Below are positions 9,218-18,696 of a stretch of DNA of 64,000 nt, piece by piece. Origin of the DNA: Mesorhizobium wenxiniae (GTDB lineage Bacteria; Pseudomonadota; Alphaproteobacteria; Rhizobiales; Rhizobiaceae); contig NZ_NPKH01000020.1 of assembly GCF_002284535.1 (NCBI RefSeq), positions 620,001 to 684,000 on the forward strand, read 5' to 3'. The notes below the pieces were generated by a model, which saw only the letters and a list, made by a program, of their open reading frames with translations, was not told where the DNA came from and made no database searches. The position numbers and the translations under genes are program-made. Positions within the stretch are counted from its first letter, which is position 1; every line of letters begins with the position of its first letter.

Positions 9218-10049
9218 ACGCCTCTTTGCAAAGCGCGTGGACCTTGTCGAATACGCCCTTACCGCCCGCGATGACCAGTGTTCCTTCCTCCAGGACCGTT
9301 TTCGGATCGGGCGGGACGACCAATCCGCCGGCCTCTTCGACCAGAAGCATGCCTGCGAGGCAGTCCCAAGCGTTCATATGCTCCTCGACATAGGCGAGCA
9401 GCCTGCCCGACGCGACGTAGGCAAGCATAAGCGCGCCGGATGCATTGCGGAAAAAGACGCCGCCCTCCTGAAGCAGGAGATCGATCAGTTTGGCGACGGC
9501 ACGAGCTTCACGCCGATTTGAGAAGCCGGTTCCGACCGAGCCTTGCATCAGACTCGTCGTCGGACTTGTCTTTATGGGCCGCTTGTTGAGGAAAGCTCCG
9601 CCGCCGCGTCGTCCATAAAAAGTCTCGCCGGTAGACGGTTCATGGATAACGCCCACGACCGTCACCCCCTCCTTGACGCAGGCGATGACGACGGTCCAGG
9701 CTGGGATGCCGCGCAGGAAATTGGCAGTGCCGTCGATCGGATCTATCACCCAGGTGTAACCCGATCCGCCCGCTAGTGCGGCGTGTTCCTCTCCGATAAC
9801 GCCGTCTTCCGGGTACTGAGTCGCAAGCTCCTGGCGGATAAACGTCTCGACATTCCGGTCGGCCTCGGAAACCAGGTCCTGATGACCCTTGCTCTCGATT
9901 GTGAGCGTCTCCAGTTGTCGGAAATATTGCAGGCCGAGCTCGCCGCCGCGCCGCGCCAACGCAGTCGCAAACAGCATCCGATCGTTATTGCCACCGGCCA
10001 TGGGCACTCGCTCTTTGTTGATTCCACCTCTTGTCAAAGCAGATGTCAT
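9207..10049 (-). CDS. Inositol monophosphatase family phosphatase
   Basis: A Mg2+-dependent phosphomonoesterase of the IMPase/FBPase fold, about 280 residues. The metal-site motifs are intact: GEEHAA, WVIDPIDGTANFLRGIP and, near the C-terminus, AWDCLAGMLLVEEAGG. I chose the ATG at 10049 because GGAAGG lies about 8 nt upstream; starts at 10076 and 10001 are also in frame. Members of the family hydrolyse inositol phosphate, fructose-1,6-bisphosphate, histidinol phosphate or PAP. The gene converges on and overlaps the importer ATPase. A phosphatase next to an AfuABC-like importer fits dephosphorylation of an imported sugar phosphate, but this is an inference. Confidence 0.85.
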   Translation of the reverse strand: MTSALTRGGINKERVPMAGGNNDRMLFATALARRGGELGLQYFRQLETLTIESKGHQDLVSEADRNVETFIRQELATQYPEDGVIGEEHAALAGGSGYTWVIDPIDGTANFLRGIPAWTVVIACVKEGVTVVGVIHEPSTGETFYGRRGGGAFLNKRPIKTSPTTSLMQGSVGTGFSNRREARAVAKLIDLLLQEGGVFFRNASGALMLAYVASGRLLAYVEEHMNAWDCLAGMLLVEEAGGLVVPPDPKTVLEEGTLVIAGGKGVFDKVHALCKEAFSL

Positions 10050-10160
10050 CGCCTTCCGCTGATCAGGATCATTCACGCAGGTAATTGTGTCATTGTTTCT
10101 GCTTCCGTTCGTTCGTCAGCCGTTTGTATTGATCGCCGATTTTCGGGGGGAAGCTTGAGT

Positions 10161-10660
10161 TTAACCCTCGGCGATCGGCCGCCACTCGTGGATGACCTCG
10201 TATCCCGGCCACTCGAAAGTGAAGAAATGTCCAGGGAACGGTTGATGCCGACTGCGCGAAATCGGCGCATCCAGTAGCTCGCATAGCAAGAGCGTGCCGA
10301 CACCGCCGTGCGACGAAAGCAATATCGCCGTCGGATGGGTCCCAAAGAAGCGAAACCCGGCCCGTACTTTGAGTTCCTGGGCATCGCACGGTCCCATCCG
10401 CGGACACTCTCATGTGGATTAGCGAAGCAGGAGTAAGCGACTCGTTCGAAATCGGCGGGTGGAAGGAAGCCTGTTGCGGAGCGGTCATTCTCGCCAAGGT
10501 GCTCATCCACTTGGACGGGCTGCGGCCAGCAGGCCAGCCGCTTCAATTGCCTCGGCCTCAGAGCTCGACCAGATGGACGTTAGGCCGGACAGCACCGCAC
10601 CGTTCGGAGACGCTTGCGAAGCGAACGCGGGCTGCGGGCCGACGAATGGCACGCCCAGCC
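10161..10660 (-). pseudogene. Histidine phosphatase family, decayed
   Basis: Three frames in turn match a short branch of the histidine phosphatase (phosphoglycerate mutase-like) family. The first reads LTSIWSSSEAEAIEAAGLLA, the second VDEHLGENDRSATGFLPP with FANPHESVRGWDRA, and the third LLSSHGGVGTLLLCELLDA ending in HEWRPIAEG. The frame changes fall near 10510 and 10390. The catalytic SHGGVG histidine of the second half survives, but the N-terminal catalytic motif and start are not found. The gene sits directly downstream of the formate dehydrogenase alpha subunit. Confidence 0.75.
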
Positions 10661-10692
10661 CTCTGGGTCGTGTAGATGGCGTGATATCGGTT

Positions 10693-13494
10693 TCATTCGG
10701 CAGCTTCGGCCTTCGCCGCCGGCGCAATTCGTGCGGCGCAGTATTTGAACTCCGGAATCTTGCCGTAGGGGTCCAGCATCGGGTTGGTGAGCATGTTGGC
10801 CGGACTTTCGTTGAAGCAGAACGGCATGAACACCATGCCGTCGGCGACTTCCCGATCGGCGCGGAGGATGGCGTCGACCGTGCCGCGCCGCGTCTCGACC
10901 GCAATCATCTCCCCTTGGCGTAGGCCGTGCCGTTTGATCTCATAAGGGTTCATCGCGGCGATCCCGTGTGGCTCGATCGCGTCCAGCACGCCCGCCCGGC
11001 GCGTCATGGCGCCGGTGTGCCAATGCTCGAGCAGGCGGCCGGTGGTGAGCACCAGTGGAAACTCTTCATCGGGCACCTCATCGGGCGGTAGCAAATCGGC
11101 CGGCACGATGCGGCCGCGTCCGTCCGCGGTCGGGAATCCGGACGAGAAGATGATCTCGTTGCCAGGCTTGTCGGGGCCGTCGGCCGGATAGACAACCGAT
11201 CCCTCGCGTTCGACGCGATCCCAGGAGATGTGTTTGAGCGAAGGCATGACGCTGGCCATCTCGGCATAGACATCCGAGACATGGCCGTAATTCCAGTCCA
11301 GACCCACGCGCCTCGCCAGTTCGACGATCAGTTCCCAGTCCTGACGCGCTTGGCCTGGCAGTTCGAGCGCTGGACGCCCAATCTGCACCTGCCGGTTGGT
11401 GTTGGTGTATGTGCCGAGCTTTTCGGCATGTGCCGAGGCCGGCAGCACCACATCTGCATGCCAAGCGGTCTCGGTCAGGAAGATGTCCTGCACCACGAGA
11501 TGGTCGAGCATGGCCAGTGCTTGCCGGGCATGGGTTTGGTCCGGATCGGACATGGCCGGGTTCTCGCCCATTATGTACATGCCCTTGATTTCGCCTTCAT
11601 GGATGGCGTCGATGATTTCGACGACCGTCAGGCCCCGTTTGGGGTCCAGCGTCTGGCCCCAAAAGTTCTCGTAGGCGCCGCGGATGTCGATGTTCTCGAC
11701 CGATTTATAGTCGGGGAAATACATCGGGATGAGCCCGGCATCGGATGCGCCCTGCACGTTGTTCTGGCCGCGCAGCGGGTGCAGGCCGGTTCCCGGCCGG
11801 CCGACATGTCCGGTGATCAGCGCCAGAGCGATCAGGCAGCGCGCATTATCGGTCCCGTGTGTGTGCTGGGAAATGCCCATGCCCCAAAAGATGATCGACC
11901 GCTCGGCGGTCGCGTAGGTGCGGGCGACGTCGCGCAGCACGCTCGCCTCGACACCGCAGACCTCGGCCATCGCTTCGGGCGAAAAATCCTTCACCTTGGC
12001 CTTCAGCGCCTCGAATCCGGAAGCGTTGGCCTGGATATACTGCTCGTCGTAGAGCTTTTCCTCAACGATGACGTGGATCAGCGCGTTCAGCATGGCGACG
12101 TCGCTGCCAGCCTTGAACCGCAGCGAATGCGACGCATGGCGCATCAGGTCCTGGCCGCGCGGGTCCATGACGATCAGCTTGGCGCCGCGCTTGGCCGCCT
12201 GCTTGAAATAGGTCGCGGCGACCGGATGGTTGGTGGTCGGCCGCGCGCCGATGACGATGATGCATTCGGCCTTCAGCGCGTCGTTGAAGGGCGCCGAAAC
12301 TGCTCCCGAACCGACGCCTTCCATGAGTGCTGCCACCGACGATGCGTGGCACAACCGCGTGCAATGATCGACATTGTTGGTGCCGAAGCCTTGGCGCACC
12401 AGCTTCTGGAACAGATAAGCCTCTTCATTGGAGCCTTTCGCCGAGCCGAAGCCGGCCAGCGCCTGCCCGCCATGATCCTTGAGAATGCGCTTCAGCCCGC
12501 CGGCGGCACGCGCGAGCGCCTCTTCCCAGGTAGCCTCGCGAAACACGGTCAGCGGATCGACGCCGCGCATGTCCAAATCGCCCGATTTCGGGGCGTCGTC
12601 GCGGCGGATAAGCGGCTTCGTCAGCCGTTCAGGCGACATGGCATAATCGAAGCCGAAACGCCCCTTGACGCAGAGCCGGTTCTCGTTGGCATAGCCGTTA
12701 CGGCCATCGACCTGGACGATCTTGTTGTTCTTGACGGCAACGCTGGTCTGGCAGCCGACGCCACAGAACGGGCACAGCGTGTCGATGACCTTGTCGAATT
12801 CCTGGATGACGCGGGTCTTACCTGTCTTGTCCATCAGCGACTTTTCGTAGAGCGCGCCGGTCGGGCAGGCCTGAACGCATTCACCGCAGGTGACACAAGT
12901 CGACAGGCCCATCGGATCGTGCATGTCGAAGACGGGAAGCGAGTGATTGCCGCGTTCGGCCATGCCGATCACATCGTTGACCTGGACCTCGCGGCAGGCC
13001 CGCACACAGGCGCCGCAAGTGATGCAGGAATCGAGATTGACGGCAATGGCGGGATTCGTGATGTCGAATTCCGGCCGAACATCGTCGCTGGCAAATTTTG
13101 AGCTATAGCGATCGCCCGAAATCCCCATCGAACCAGCCCACTGCCAGAACATCGACTGCTGATCCGGACCGTCGGCCGCCGGCCGCATATTGCTGGCGAG
13201 AAGCTCGAACACCATCTCGCGCGATTTCCTGGCCCGTTCGGTATCCGTCGTCACCACCATTCCGGCGGAAGGTTTGCGGATGCAGGAGGCGGCGAGCACC
13301 CGCTCGCCCTCGACATCGACCATGCACGCGCGGCAATTGCCGTCTGGCCGATAGCCCGGCATGTCAACATGGCACAGATGCGGGATCCTGGTGCCTTCGC
13401 GCTTCGCAACGTCCCAAATGGTCTCGTCGTCAGCAGCTGTGACCGTTTTACCGTCGAGGGTGAATATGACGCCATCTGCCATTTCAAAGATCAT
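10693..13494 (-). CDS. fdsA: NAD-linked formate dehydrogenase, alpha subunit
   Basis: This cytoplasmic catalytic subunit of 933 residues oxidises formate at a Mo- or W-bis-molybdopterin guanine dinucleotide. In order there is a [2Fe-2S] domain (HLCHVDMPGYRPDGNCRACM), two [4Fe-4S] motifs (CITCGACVRACREV and CVTCGECVQACPTGAL), a further cluster at CPFCGVGCQTS, then the molybdopterin domains. The metal ligand is a Cys in RLCHASSVAALMEGVGSG, where selenoenzymes have Sec. The start overlaps the beta-subunit stop by 11 bp; a second ATG at 13482 is also possible. Length and partner match two-subunit enzymes such as FDH1 of Methylorubrum extorquens, which is a tungsten enzyme. Confidence 0.92.
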   Translation of the reverse strand: MIFEMADGVIFTLDGKTVTAADDETIWDVAKREGTRIPHLCHVDMPGYRPDGNCRACMVDVEGERVLAASCIRKPSAGMVVTTDTERARKSREMVFELLASNMRPAADGPDQQSMFWQWAGSMGISGDRYSSKFASDDVRPEFDITNPAIAVNLDSCITCGACVRACREVQVNDVIGMAERGNHSLPVFDMHDPMGLSTCVTCGECVQACPTGALYEKSLMDKTGKTRVIQEFDKVIDTLCPFCGVGCQTSVAVKNNKIVQVDGRNGYANENRLCVKGRFGFDYAMSPERLTKPLIRRDDAPKSGDLDMRGVDPLTVFREATWEEALARAAGGLKRILKDHGGQALAGFGSAKGSNEEAYLFQKLVRQGFGTNNVDHCTRLCHASSVAALMEGVGSGAVSAPFNDALKAECIIVIGARPTTNHPVAATYFKQAAKRGAKLIVMDPRGQDLMRHASHSLRFKAGSDVAMLNALIHVIVEEKLYDEQYIQANASGFEALKAKVKDFSPEAMAEVCGVEASVLRDVARTYATAERSIIFWGMGISQHTHGTDNARCLIALALITGHVGRPGTGLHPLRGQNNVQGASDAGLIPMYFPDYKSVENIDIRGAYENFWGQTLDPKRGLTVVEIIDAIHEGEIKGMYIMGENPAMSDPDQTHARQALAMLDHLVVQDIFLTETAWHADVVLPASAHAEKLGTYTNTNRQVQIGRPALELPGQARQDWELIVELARRVGLDWNYGHVSDVYAEMASVMPSLKHISWDRVEREGSVVYPADGPDKPGNEIIFSSGFPTADGRGRIVPADLLPPDEVPDEEFPLVLTTGRLLEHWHTGAMTRRAGVLDAIEPHGIAAMNPYEIKRHGLRQGEMIAVETRRGTVDAILRADREVADGMVFMPFCFNESPANMLTNPMLDPYGKIPEFKYCAARIAPAAKAEAAE

Positions 13495-15157
13495 CCCTAA
13501 AATGCGTCAAAAGGTGATTGACCGGATTGGGCGCCGCCTGGCCGAGACCGCAGATGGAGGAATCTCGCATCACTGTTTCAAGGTCGCGCATCGCCGTCTC
13601 GTTGGGCACGCCCTTCTCTTTCAAGAGCGTTACAAGCTTTTCGGTTCCTTCCCGGCACGGCGTGCATTTCCCGCAACTCTCATGTTTGAAGAAATTCATG
13701 AGATTGAGGGTCACATCCTTGATATTGTCGGCTTGCGAAAGCACGACCACCGCATGTGAGCCGACAAAGGCGCCCTGTTTGGCGAGTTCGCCGCCGAAAT
13801 CGAGTTCAATGTCGCCCATCGACGCCGGAAGGATGCCCCCCGAGGCTCCACCTGGCAGATAGGCCTTGAATTCATGCCCGTCTGCCATGCCGCCGCAATA
13901 ATCCTCGATCAATTCGCGCACGGTGACGCCGGCCGGGGCCAGCTTGACACCCGGCTCCTTCACATGTCCGGAAACCGACCAGGAGCGAATTCCCTGATGG
14001 CCGGGCTTGCCTTGCGCGGCGAACCATTCGGGCCCCTTCTCGACGATGTCGCGAATCCACCACAGCGTCTCGACGTTGTGGTTGAGTGTCGGGCGTCCGA
14101 AAAGGCCGACTTCGGCAATATAAGGAGGCCGGTGTCGGGGCATGCCGCGCTTGCCCTCGATGCTTTCCAGCATCGCGCTTTCCTCGCCGCAAATATAGGC
14201 GCCGGCGCCGCGCCGCAGTTCGATGAAGCCGGGCTTGACGATGCCGGCCCCCTCGAGCGCCACGATCTCGGCGCGCAAAATGGCGAGCACGGCTGGGTAT
14301 TCGTCGCGCATGTAGAAGTAAACGCGCTTGGCCTCCACCGCGTAGGCAGCGATCAGCGCCCCTTCTAAGGTACGATGCGGATCGCTTTCAAGATAGACGC
14401 GGTCCTTGAAAGTGCCAGGCTCGCCTTCGTCGCCATTGATCGACATCAGCCGCGGCCCTGGATAGCCGCGCACGAAACTCCATTTCTTGCCGGCCGGAAA
14501 GCCGGCGCCGCCGAGGCCGCGCAGGCCGGCGTGCTCCATGATCTCGATAATGGCATTCGTGGTCAGCACGCCGTCGCGCACTTTCTGCAAGAGCTGATAC
14601 CCACCGGCAGCGCGATAGGCATCCAAGCCGACATAGTCAGGCGCCGCTGTGCGGATGTCCCCGTCTCTCGCCATCGCCAACAGCTTGTGGCTTGTCGCGT
14701 GGTCGACTTCGCGGTCGCCGACGCGCGCGGCAGGGGCGGTGGCGCAGCGGCCCATGCAGGGCGCACGCATGACGCGGATGGCCTGCGGGTCGGCGTCGCC
14801 GGCCAGTTCGCCAAACAGGCGTTCCGCGCCCGCCAGCATGCAGCTTATCGATTCGCAAACCCGGATTGTCAGCGGCGCGGGCCGCGCCTCGCCTTCCTTC
14901 ACGATATCGAAATGGTCGTAGAAGGTCGCGACCTCGTAAACCTCCACCTGGGACAGGCGCATGTCCTCGGCAAGCGCGCGCAGATGCGCGGCCGACAGAC
15001 AACCGTAGTGGTCTTGGATCAGATGCAGGAACTCGATCAAGAGATCCCGGCGCCGTTCGCGATGGCCAAGAAGTTCCCGGACATCTGCCAGGGCCACGTC
15101 ATCCAGCGCCCGCCCTTTGGGTCCGCGATCCGGGGACCGCCGTTGCTGCATTGTCAT
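13484..15157 (-). CDS. fdsB: Formate dehydrogenase beta subunit, FdsG-FdsB fusion
   Basis: This 557-residue diaphorase subunit passes electrons from the alpha subunit to NAD+. Residues 1-160 are a NuoE/FdsG thioredoxin-like [2Fe-2S] domain (CESISCM and CMGRC). The rest is NuoF/FdsB, with the NADH site GLRGLGGAGFPAGKKW, the FMN region NGDEGEPGTFKDR, the motif ICGEESAMLESIEGKRG and the [4Fe-4S] site ESCGKCTPCREGTEKL...SSICGLGQ. Ralstonia and Rhodobacter encode the two parts as separate genes; here they are fused, as in Fdh1B of M. extorquens. GGGAGGAG directly precedes the ATG. It heads the fdsBA pair, 228 bp after the tusA-like gene. Confidence 0.92.
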   Translation of the reverse strand: MTMQQRRSPDRGPKGRALDDVALADVRELLGHRERRRDLLIEFLHLIQDHYGCLSAAHLRALAEDMRLSQVEVYEVATFYDHFDIVKEGEARPAPLTIRVCESISCMLAGAERLFGELAGDADPQAIRVMRAPCMGRCATAPAARVGDREVDHATSHKLLAMARDGDIRTAAPDYVGLDAYRAAGGYQLLQKVRDGVLTTNAIIEIMEHAGLRGLGGAGFPAGKKWSFVRGYPGPRLMSINGDEGEPGTFKDRVYLESDPHRTLEGALIAAYAVEAKRVYFYMRDEYPAVLAILRAEIVALEGAGIVKPGFIELRRGAGAYICGEESAMLESIEGKRGMPRHRPPYIAEVGLFGRPTLNHNVETLWWIRDIVEKGPEWFAAQGKPGHQGIRSWSVSGHVKEPGVKLAPAGVTVRELIEDYCGGMADGHEFKAYLPGGASGGILPASMGDIELDFGGELAKQGAFVGSHAVVVLSQADNIKDVTLNLMNFFKHESCGKCTPCREGTEKLVTLLKEKGVPNETAMRDLETVMRDSSICGLGQAAPNPVNHLLTHFRDDL

Positions 15158-15385
15158 TCTCTCTCCTCCCGGCGCGAACCCTTCGTCTGAGGAAGGCGGC
15201 TCAAGCCACCGATATCGTTGTCAGTTTCTCGCATTACAGTTCAAGTGAGCCGTATCCTGCCCTTGAGCCCGGCGCACCTTTGATCAAGGACCTGGCACAC
15301 GAGTTGAAGCAATGCCGGTCTGGCAATTTTTAGCATCCCGGGGCGCCGCGACAGAACTGATCTGCGCCCTGATTTGTCGCACGGT

Positions 15386-15625
15386 TTATACCGGGGCAGC
15401 TTGCGCCCTCTCGATCAAGAAAATGATGTGGTCGCCATCCCGTTCCGTCGCCTCCAGGCGGTCGCCCGTTTCCTTGATCAGATTGGGAATGTCTATGGCC
15501 GCCAGCGGATCGGTGCAACGGACCTCAAGACGCTCGCCTGGCCTTATGCCGCTGAGCGCCTTGCGGGTTTTCAGCGCCGGCAAGGGACATTTCAATCCCG
15601 TCAGATCGAGCTGTCTCGTTGTCAT
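15386..15625 (-). CDS. TusA/SirA-family sulfur carrier
   Basis: A small cytoplasmic protein of about 79 residues. LDLTGLKCPLPALKTRKAL carries the CPxP sulfur-accepting cysteine that defines the TusA/SirA/YedF family, and IPNLIKETGDRLEA gives the second helix. I prefer the ATG at 15625 to the one at 15652, since family members start just before the DLTG strand. It sits between moeA and the formate dehydrogenase genes. TusA-like carriers can deliver sulfur toward molybdenum cofactor synthesis or FdhD-dependent sulfuration, so a role in FDH maturation is likely but inferred. Confidence 0.8.
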   Translation of the reverse strand: MTTRQLDLTGLKCPLPALKTRKALSGIRPGERLEVRCTDPLAAIDIPNLIKETGDRLEATERDGDHIIFLIERAQAAPV

Positions 15626-15742
15626 GGTGGCGCACCATGGCGGACCGGTCACCGGTCGTCAACGGCCACGGCCTCCCGGCTGCCGCAAATGAGAGCGGCC
15701 AGGGGTCTCGGCAAACTGCGTGCGCCGGCCCGACGGCGTTCG

Positions 15743-16999
15743 TCAATTCAGGTCCGAATAGGCGAGGAACTGAACGGTCTGACCCGGCTCTACCTGGGCT
15801 ACTTCCTCGCCGAGTTCGACAAGGCCGTCGGTTTGGACCAAAGAAGACAGCAGGCCCGCGCCCTCGCGCTGGAATTTGACGGCTTCATATGTACCGTCCT
15901 GCGTTCCACGCAGGCTTACCCGCACATATTCGCGTCGCCCCGGCTTTTTTCGGTAGGAAAAGGCGGCCCGAATAGGCCGCGAAATTGGTGGCTGCTGCCG
16001 TGCGCCGGCCAGTGCCAAGATCGCGGCGCGCGCAATATGGGCGAATGTGACGAAGCTCGCCACCGGATTTCCGGGCAGCCCAATGAAGGCTGTTCCCCTG
16101 ATCACCCCCATGGCGACTGGTCGGCCGGGTTTTATGGCCACCCGCCAGAATACCAGGGTGCCCACACTCTCTAGTGCTGCCTTGACGCAGTCGGCCTCCC
16201 CGGTCGAGACCCCGCCGGAGGCCAGGATCAGGTCCTGGCCTGGGGCAGCCTCGCTCAGCACATCCGCGATCAGGCTGCTGTCGTCAGTCAGAATGCCCAA
16301 ATCGGTGGTCTCGCAGCCCACTCTTGCGAGCATGGCCATAAGCATGAAACGGTTCGAATCGAAAAGCTGGGCCGGTCCCCGGACATTTCCCGGCGCGACG
16401 ATCTCGTTGCCGGTCGAGAAGATCGCGACGCGAACTTTGCGCCGGACTTCGAGCTGCGTCATGCCGAGAGCCGCGGCGAGCGCAACATCTTGCGGGCGCA
16501 TGCGCTGGCCGGCCTGCAGGACCACCTTGCCTGCTGCGACATCCTCGCCCGCCGGCCGCACGTTGGCTCCCCTTTTCAGGCCCGGCGGAAGAATGACCCT
16601 GCCGGTCTCGTCGACACGGACATCTTCCTGCATGTAGACCGTGTCTGCCCCCTCCGGCAGCGGAGCGCCAGTGAAGATGCGTATGGCTTGTCCGGGCGCG
16701 GCGGGCCGATCCGGGGCCACCCCGGCCTGGATCCTGTCGCTCACGAGGAAAGCTTTTTCAGCGGTTCCCGGCAGGTCGTCGCCGCGCAGTGCATAGCCGT
16801 CGACGGCTGAGTTGGTGAAAGGCGGCAGGGGCAGCGGTGCAACTAAATCTCTCGCCAGGACGCGCCCATCGGCATTCGCCAGCTGGACGGTTTCGGTCTC
16901 GTCCACAACGGTCAGCCGTGAAGCAATCAGTGCGGCGGTATCATCGACCGATCGCATCGGGCCGCCGAAAGCGAAGCAGTCGTCTGAAAGTTGCGCCAT
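15743..16999 (-). CDS. moeA: Molybdopterin molybdenumtransferase MoeA
   Basis: This 418-residue protein inserts molybdate or tungstate into adenylated molybdopterin. LPPFTNSAVDGYALR is the conserved N-terminal signature. AIFSTGNEIVAPG and ASGGVSTGEADCVKAA form the MPT-binding MoeA/MogA domain, and FIGLPGNPVASFVTF is also typical. The C-terminal domain is present. I chose the ATG at 16999; the frame is open upstream to 17164, but the extension is unlike MoeA. The gene opens a minus-strand series moeA, tusA-like, fdsB, fdsA and is divergent from fdhD across about 180 bp. It is the most canonical of three MoeA-like proteins in the window. Confidence 0.88.
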   Translation of the reverse strand: MAQLSDDCFAFGGPMRSVDDTAALIASRLTVVDETETVQLANADGRVLARDLVAPLPLPPFTNSAVDGYALRGDDLPGTAEKAFLVSDRIQAGVAPDRPAAPGQAIRIFTGAPLPEGADTVYMQEDVRVDETGRVILPPGLKRGANVRPAGEDVAAGKVVLQAGQRMRPQDVALAAALGMTQLEVRRKVRVAIFSTGNEIVAPGNVRGPAQLFDSNRFMLMAMLARVGCETTDLGILTDDSSLIADVLSEAAPGQDLILASGGVSTGEADCVKAALESVGTLVFWRVAIKPGRPVAMGVIRGTAFIGLPGNPVASFVTFAHIARAAILALAGARQQPPISRPIRAAFSYRKKPGRREYVRVSLRGTQDGTYEAVKFQREGAGLLSSLVQTDGLVELGEEVAQVEPGQTVQFLAYSDLN

Positions 17000-17180
17000 C
17001 GAGCCTTCAGCCTCTGTGGATCTGGCCGAACCGGCAGCTCGGCGCCATCCGGCAAGCCAGTCTGCGCTTATAGGCGCTTTTGTCGACCGGCCTGCGTTTG
17101 AACAGGGTATATAGTAGACGTCAAGCTGAAGGTTATGCATCCACCCCGGCGAGCGGGATTGCAATTTTCAAGAGAGCGCC

Positions 17181-18074
17181 ATGCAGCAGATGAAAAGCCG
17201 ACCAGACCCCGCCATCATCATGCCGAGTCCGGAGGACATCCGATTGACCGAACAGGTCAGCGGCATCGATCATACGGGCGCCGCTATTCAAGTCCGCGTC
17301 CCCGTTGAACGCCCGCTGACGCTCTATCTGAACGCGCAGGAGATCGTCACGATGATGACGATCAGCGATTATCCCGAATATCTGGCGCTGGGCTACCTGC
17401 TCAATCAGAACATGCTCAAATTCGACGACGTCGTAACCGAAGTCGAGTATGACGACGACCTGCAGGTCGTGATCGTTCGTACCGAGCGCAACACCAATTA
17501 CGAGCAGAAGCTCAAGAAACGGACGCAGACTTCAGGCTGCGCGCAGGGTACGGCTTTCGGCGATCTTCTCGAGGCGCTCGAAAATACCGCTCTGCCGGCA
17601 GCCGTACTGCACACCTCCTGGCTTTACCAAATGACCCGTACGATCAACACGACGCCGTCGCTCTATCTTGAAGCGGGCGCGATTCATGGCTGCGTGCTTT
17701 GCAAGGAAGGAACGCCGGTCTGTTATATGGAGGATGTCGGGCGCCACAATGCCGTCGACAAGATCGCCGGCTGGATGTATCGCCACGGCATCGATCCGGC
17801 CGACAAGATCCTTTATACGACGGGCAGGCTGACGTCGGAAATGACGATCAAGACGGTTCGAATGGGCATTCCGATCCTCGTCTCACGCTCGGGTTTTACC
17901 GCTTGGGGCGTCGATTTGGCGCGTCAGGCAGGCTTGACGCTCGTCGGCCGGGCGCGCGGCAAGCGGTTCGCCGTGCTGTCTGGCGAGGATCGGATTGTCT
18001 TCGACCAGGACCTCGCTTCCGTCGACGAGGAAGCACCTCGTCACAGACGCAAGGGAGCCGCCGATGGCGAATAA
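17181..18074 (+). CDS. fdhD: Formate dehydrogenase sulfurtransferase FdhD
   Basis: FdhD takes sulfur from a cysteine desulfurase and adds the sulfido ligand to the bis-MGD cofactor of formate dehydrogenase. The 297-residue protein contains the sulfur-transferring C-x2-C loop in [14 protein letters not shown], and [25 protein letters not shown] and [13 protein letters not shown], all typical of the family. It overlaps mobA by 11 bp, so the two are co-translated. It is divergent from moeA. It is likely to serve both dehydrogenases in the window. Confidence 0.92.
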   Translation: MQQMKSRPDPAIIMPSPEDIRLTEQVSGIDHTGAAIQVRVPVERPLTLYLNAQEIVTMMTISDYPEYLALGYLLNQNMLKFDDVVTEVEYDDDLQVVIVRTERNTNYEQKLKKRTQTSGCAQGTAFGDLLEALENTALPAAVLHTSWLYQMTRTINTTPSLYLEAGAIHGCVLCKEGTPVCYMEDVGRHNAVDKIAGWMYRHGIDPADKILYTTGRLTSEMTIKTVRMGIPILVSRSGFTAWGVDLARQAGLTLVGRARGKRFAVLSGEDRIVFDQDLASVDEEAPRHRRKGAADGE

Positions 18075-18696
18075 GAAGGTGCCCACCCTGGGCGTCGTTC
18101 TCGCCGGGGGGCTCGCCCGGCGCATGGGCGGTGGCGACAAATCCATGCGTCGGATCGACGGACTCACGATCCTCGATCGTGTCCTCGATCGCCTCGGCCC
18201 GCAATGCGACGGGCTCTTGCTGAACGCCAATGGCGACCCTGCCCGCTTTGACCGCTTTCGCCTTCCAGTCGTCGCCGACCCGGTCGAGAACTATCCGGGG
18301 CCGCTCGCTGGCGTGCTTGCGGGCCTCGATTGGGCTGAGGAGAACAGGCCCGACGTCGAATGGATCGTCAGCGTCGCGGCGGACTGTCCTTTTTTGCCGC
18401 GCGACCTCGTCGAACGGCTGCATCGGGCGCGCTTGGCGAAAGGTGCGGATCTGGCGGTGGCGATGTCAGCGCGCCGGACGCATCCTGTCATCGGACTCTG
18501 GCAAGTGGCGATGCGCAATGAGTTACGCGATGCACTCGTCGAAGAGGGCATTCGCAAAATCGACCTCTGGACGGCTCGCTACCAGGTTGCCACCGCGTCC
18601 TGGCCGGCCAAGCCGGTGGATCCATTCTTCAATGTCAACACGGTCGAAGATTTTGCCGAGGCCGAACGGCTCTGGCACCTTAGCCAGGCCGGATAA
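18064..18696 (+). CDS. mobA: Molybdenum cofactor guanylyltransferase MobA
   Basis: MobA adds GMP to molybdopterin to make the guanine dinucleotide form used by formate dehydrogenases. The 210-residue protein opens with the nucleotidyltransferase motif [43 protein letters not shown] and [12 protein letters not shown] follow the family pattern. The ATG at 18064 lies inside the end of fdhD. The 3' end overlaps the convergent MoeA-fusion gene by 17 bp. The call is secure. Confidence 0.92.
   Translation: MANKKVPTLGVVLAGGLARRMGGGDKSMRRIDGLTILDRVLDRLGPQCDGLLLNANGDPARFDRFRLPVVADPVENYPGPLAGVLAGLDWAEENRPDVEWIVSVAADCPFLPRDLVERLHRARLAKGADLAVAMSARRTHPVIGLWQVAMRNELRDALVEEGIRKIDLWTARYQVATASWPAKPVDPFFNVNTVEDFAEAERLWHLSQAG

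Noticed and set aside
11230..13101. Long plus-strand open frame of over 600 codons
   Set aside because: It is antisense to the formate dehydrogenase alpha gene, which has unmistakable cofactor motifs. GC-rich codon bias leaves the opposite strand open.
15290..15320. TGGCACACGAGTTGAA, sigma-54-like
   Set aside because: The -12 GC is GA, and it points away from the formate dehydrogenase genes, toward no plus-strand gene.
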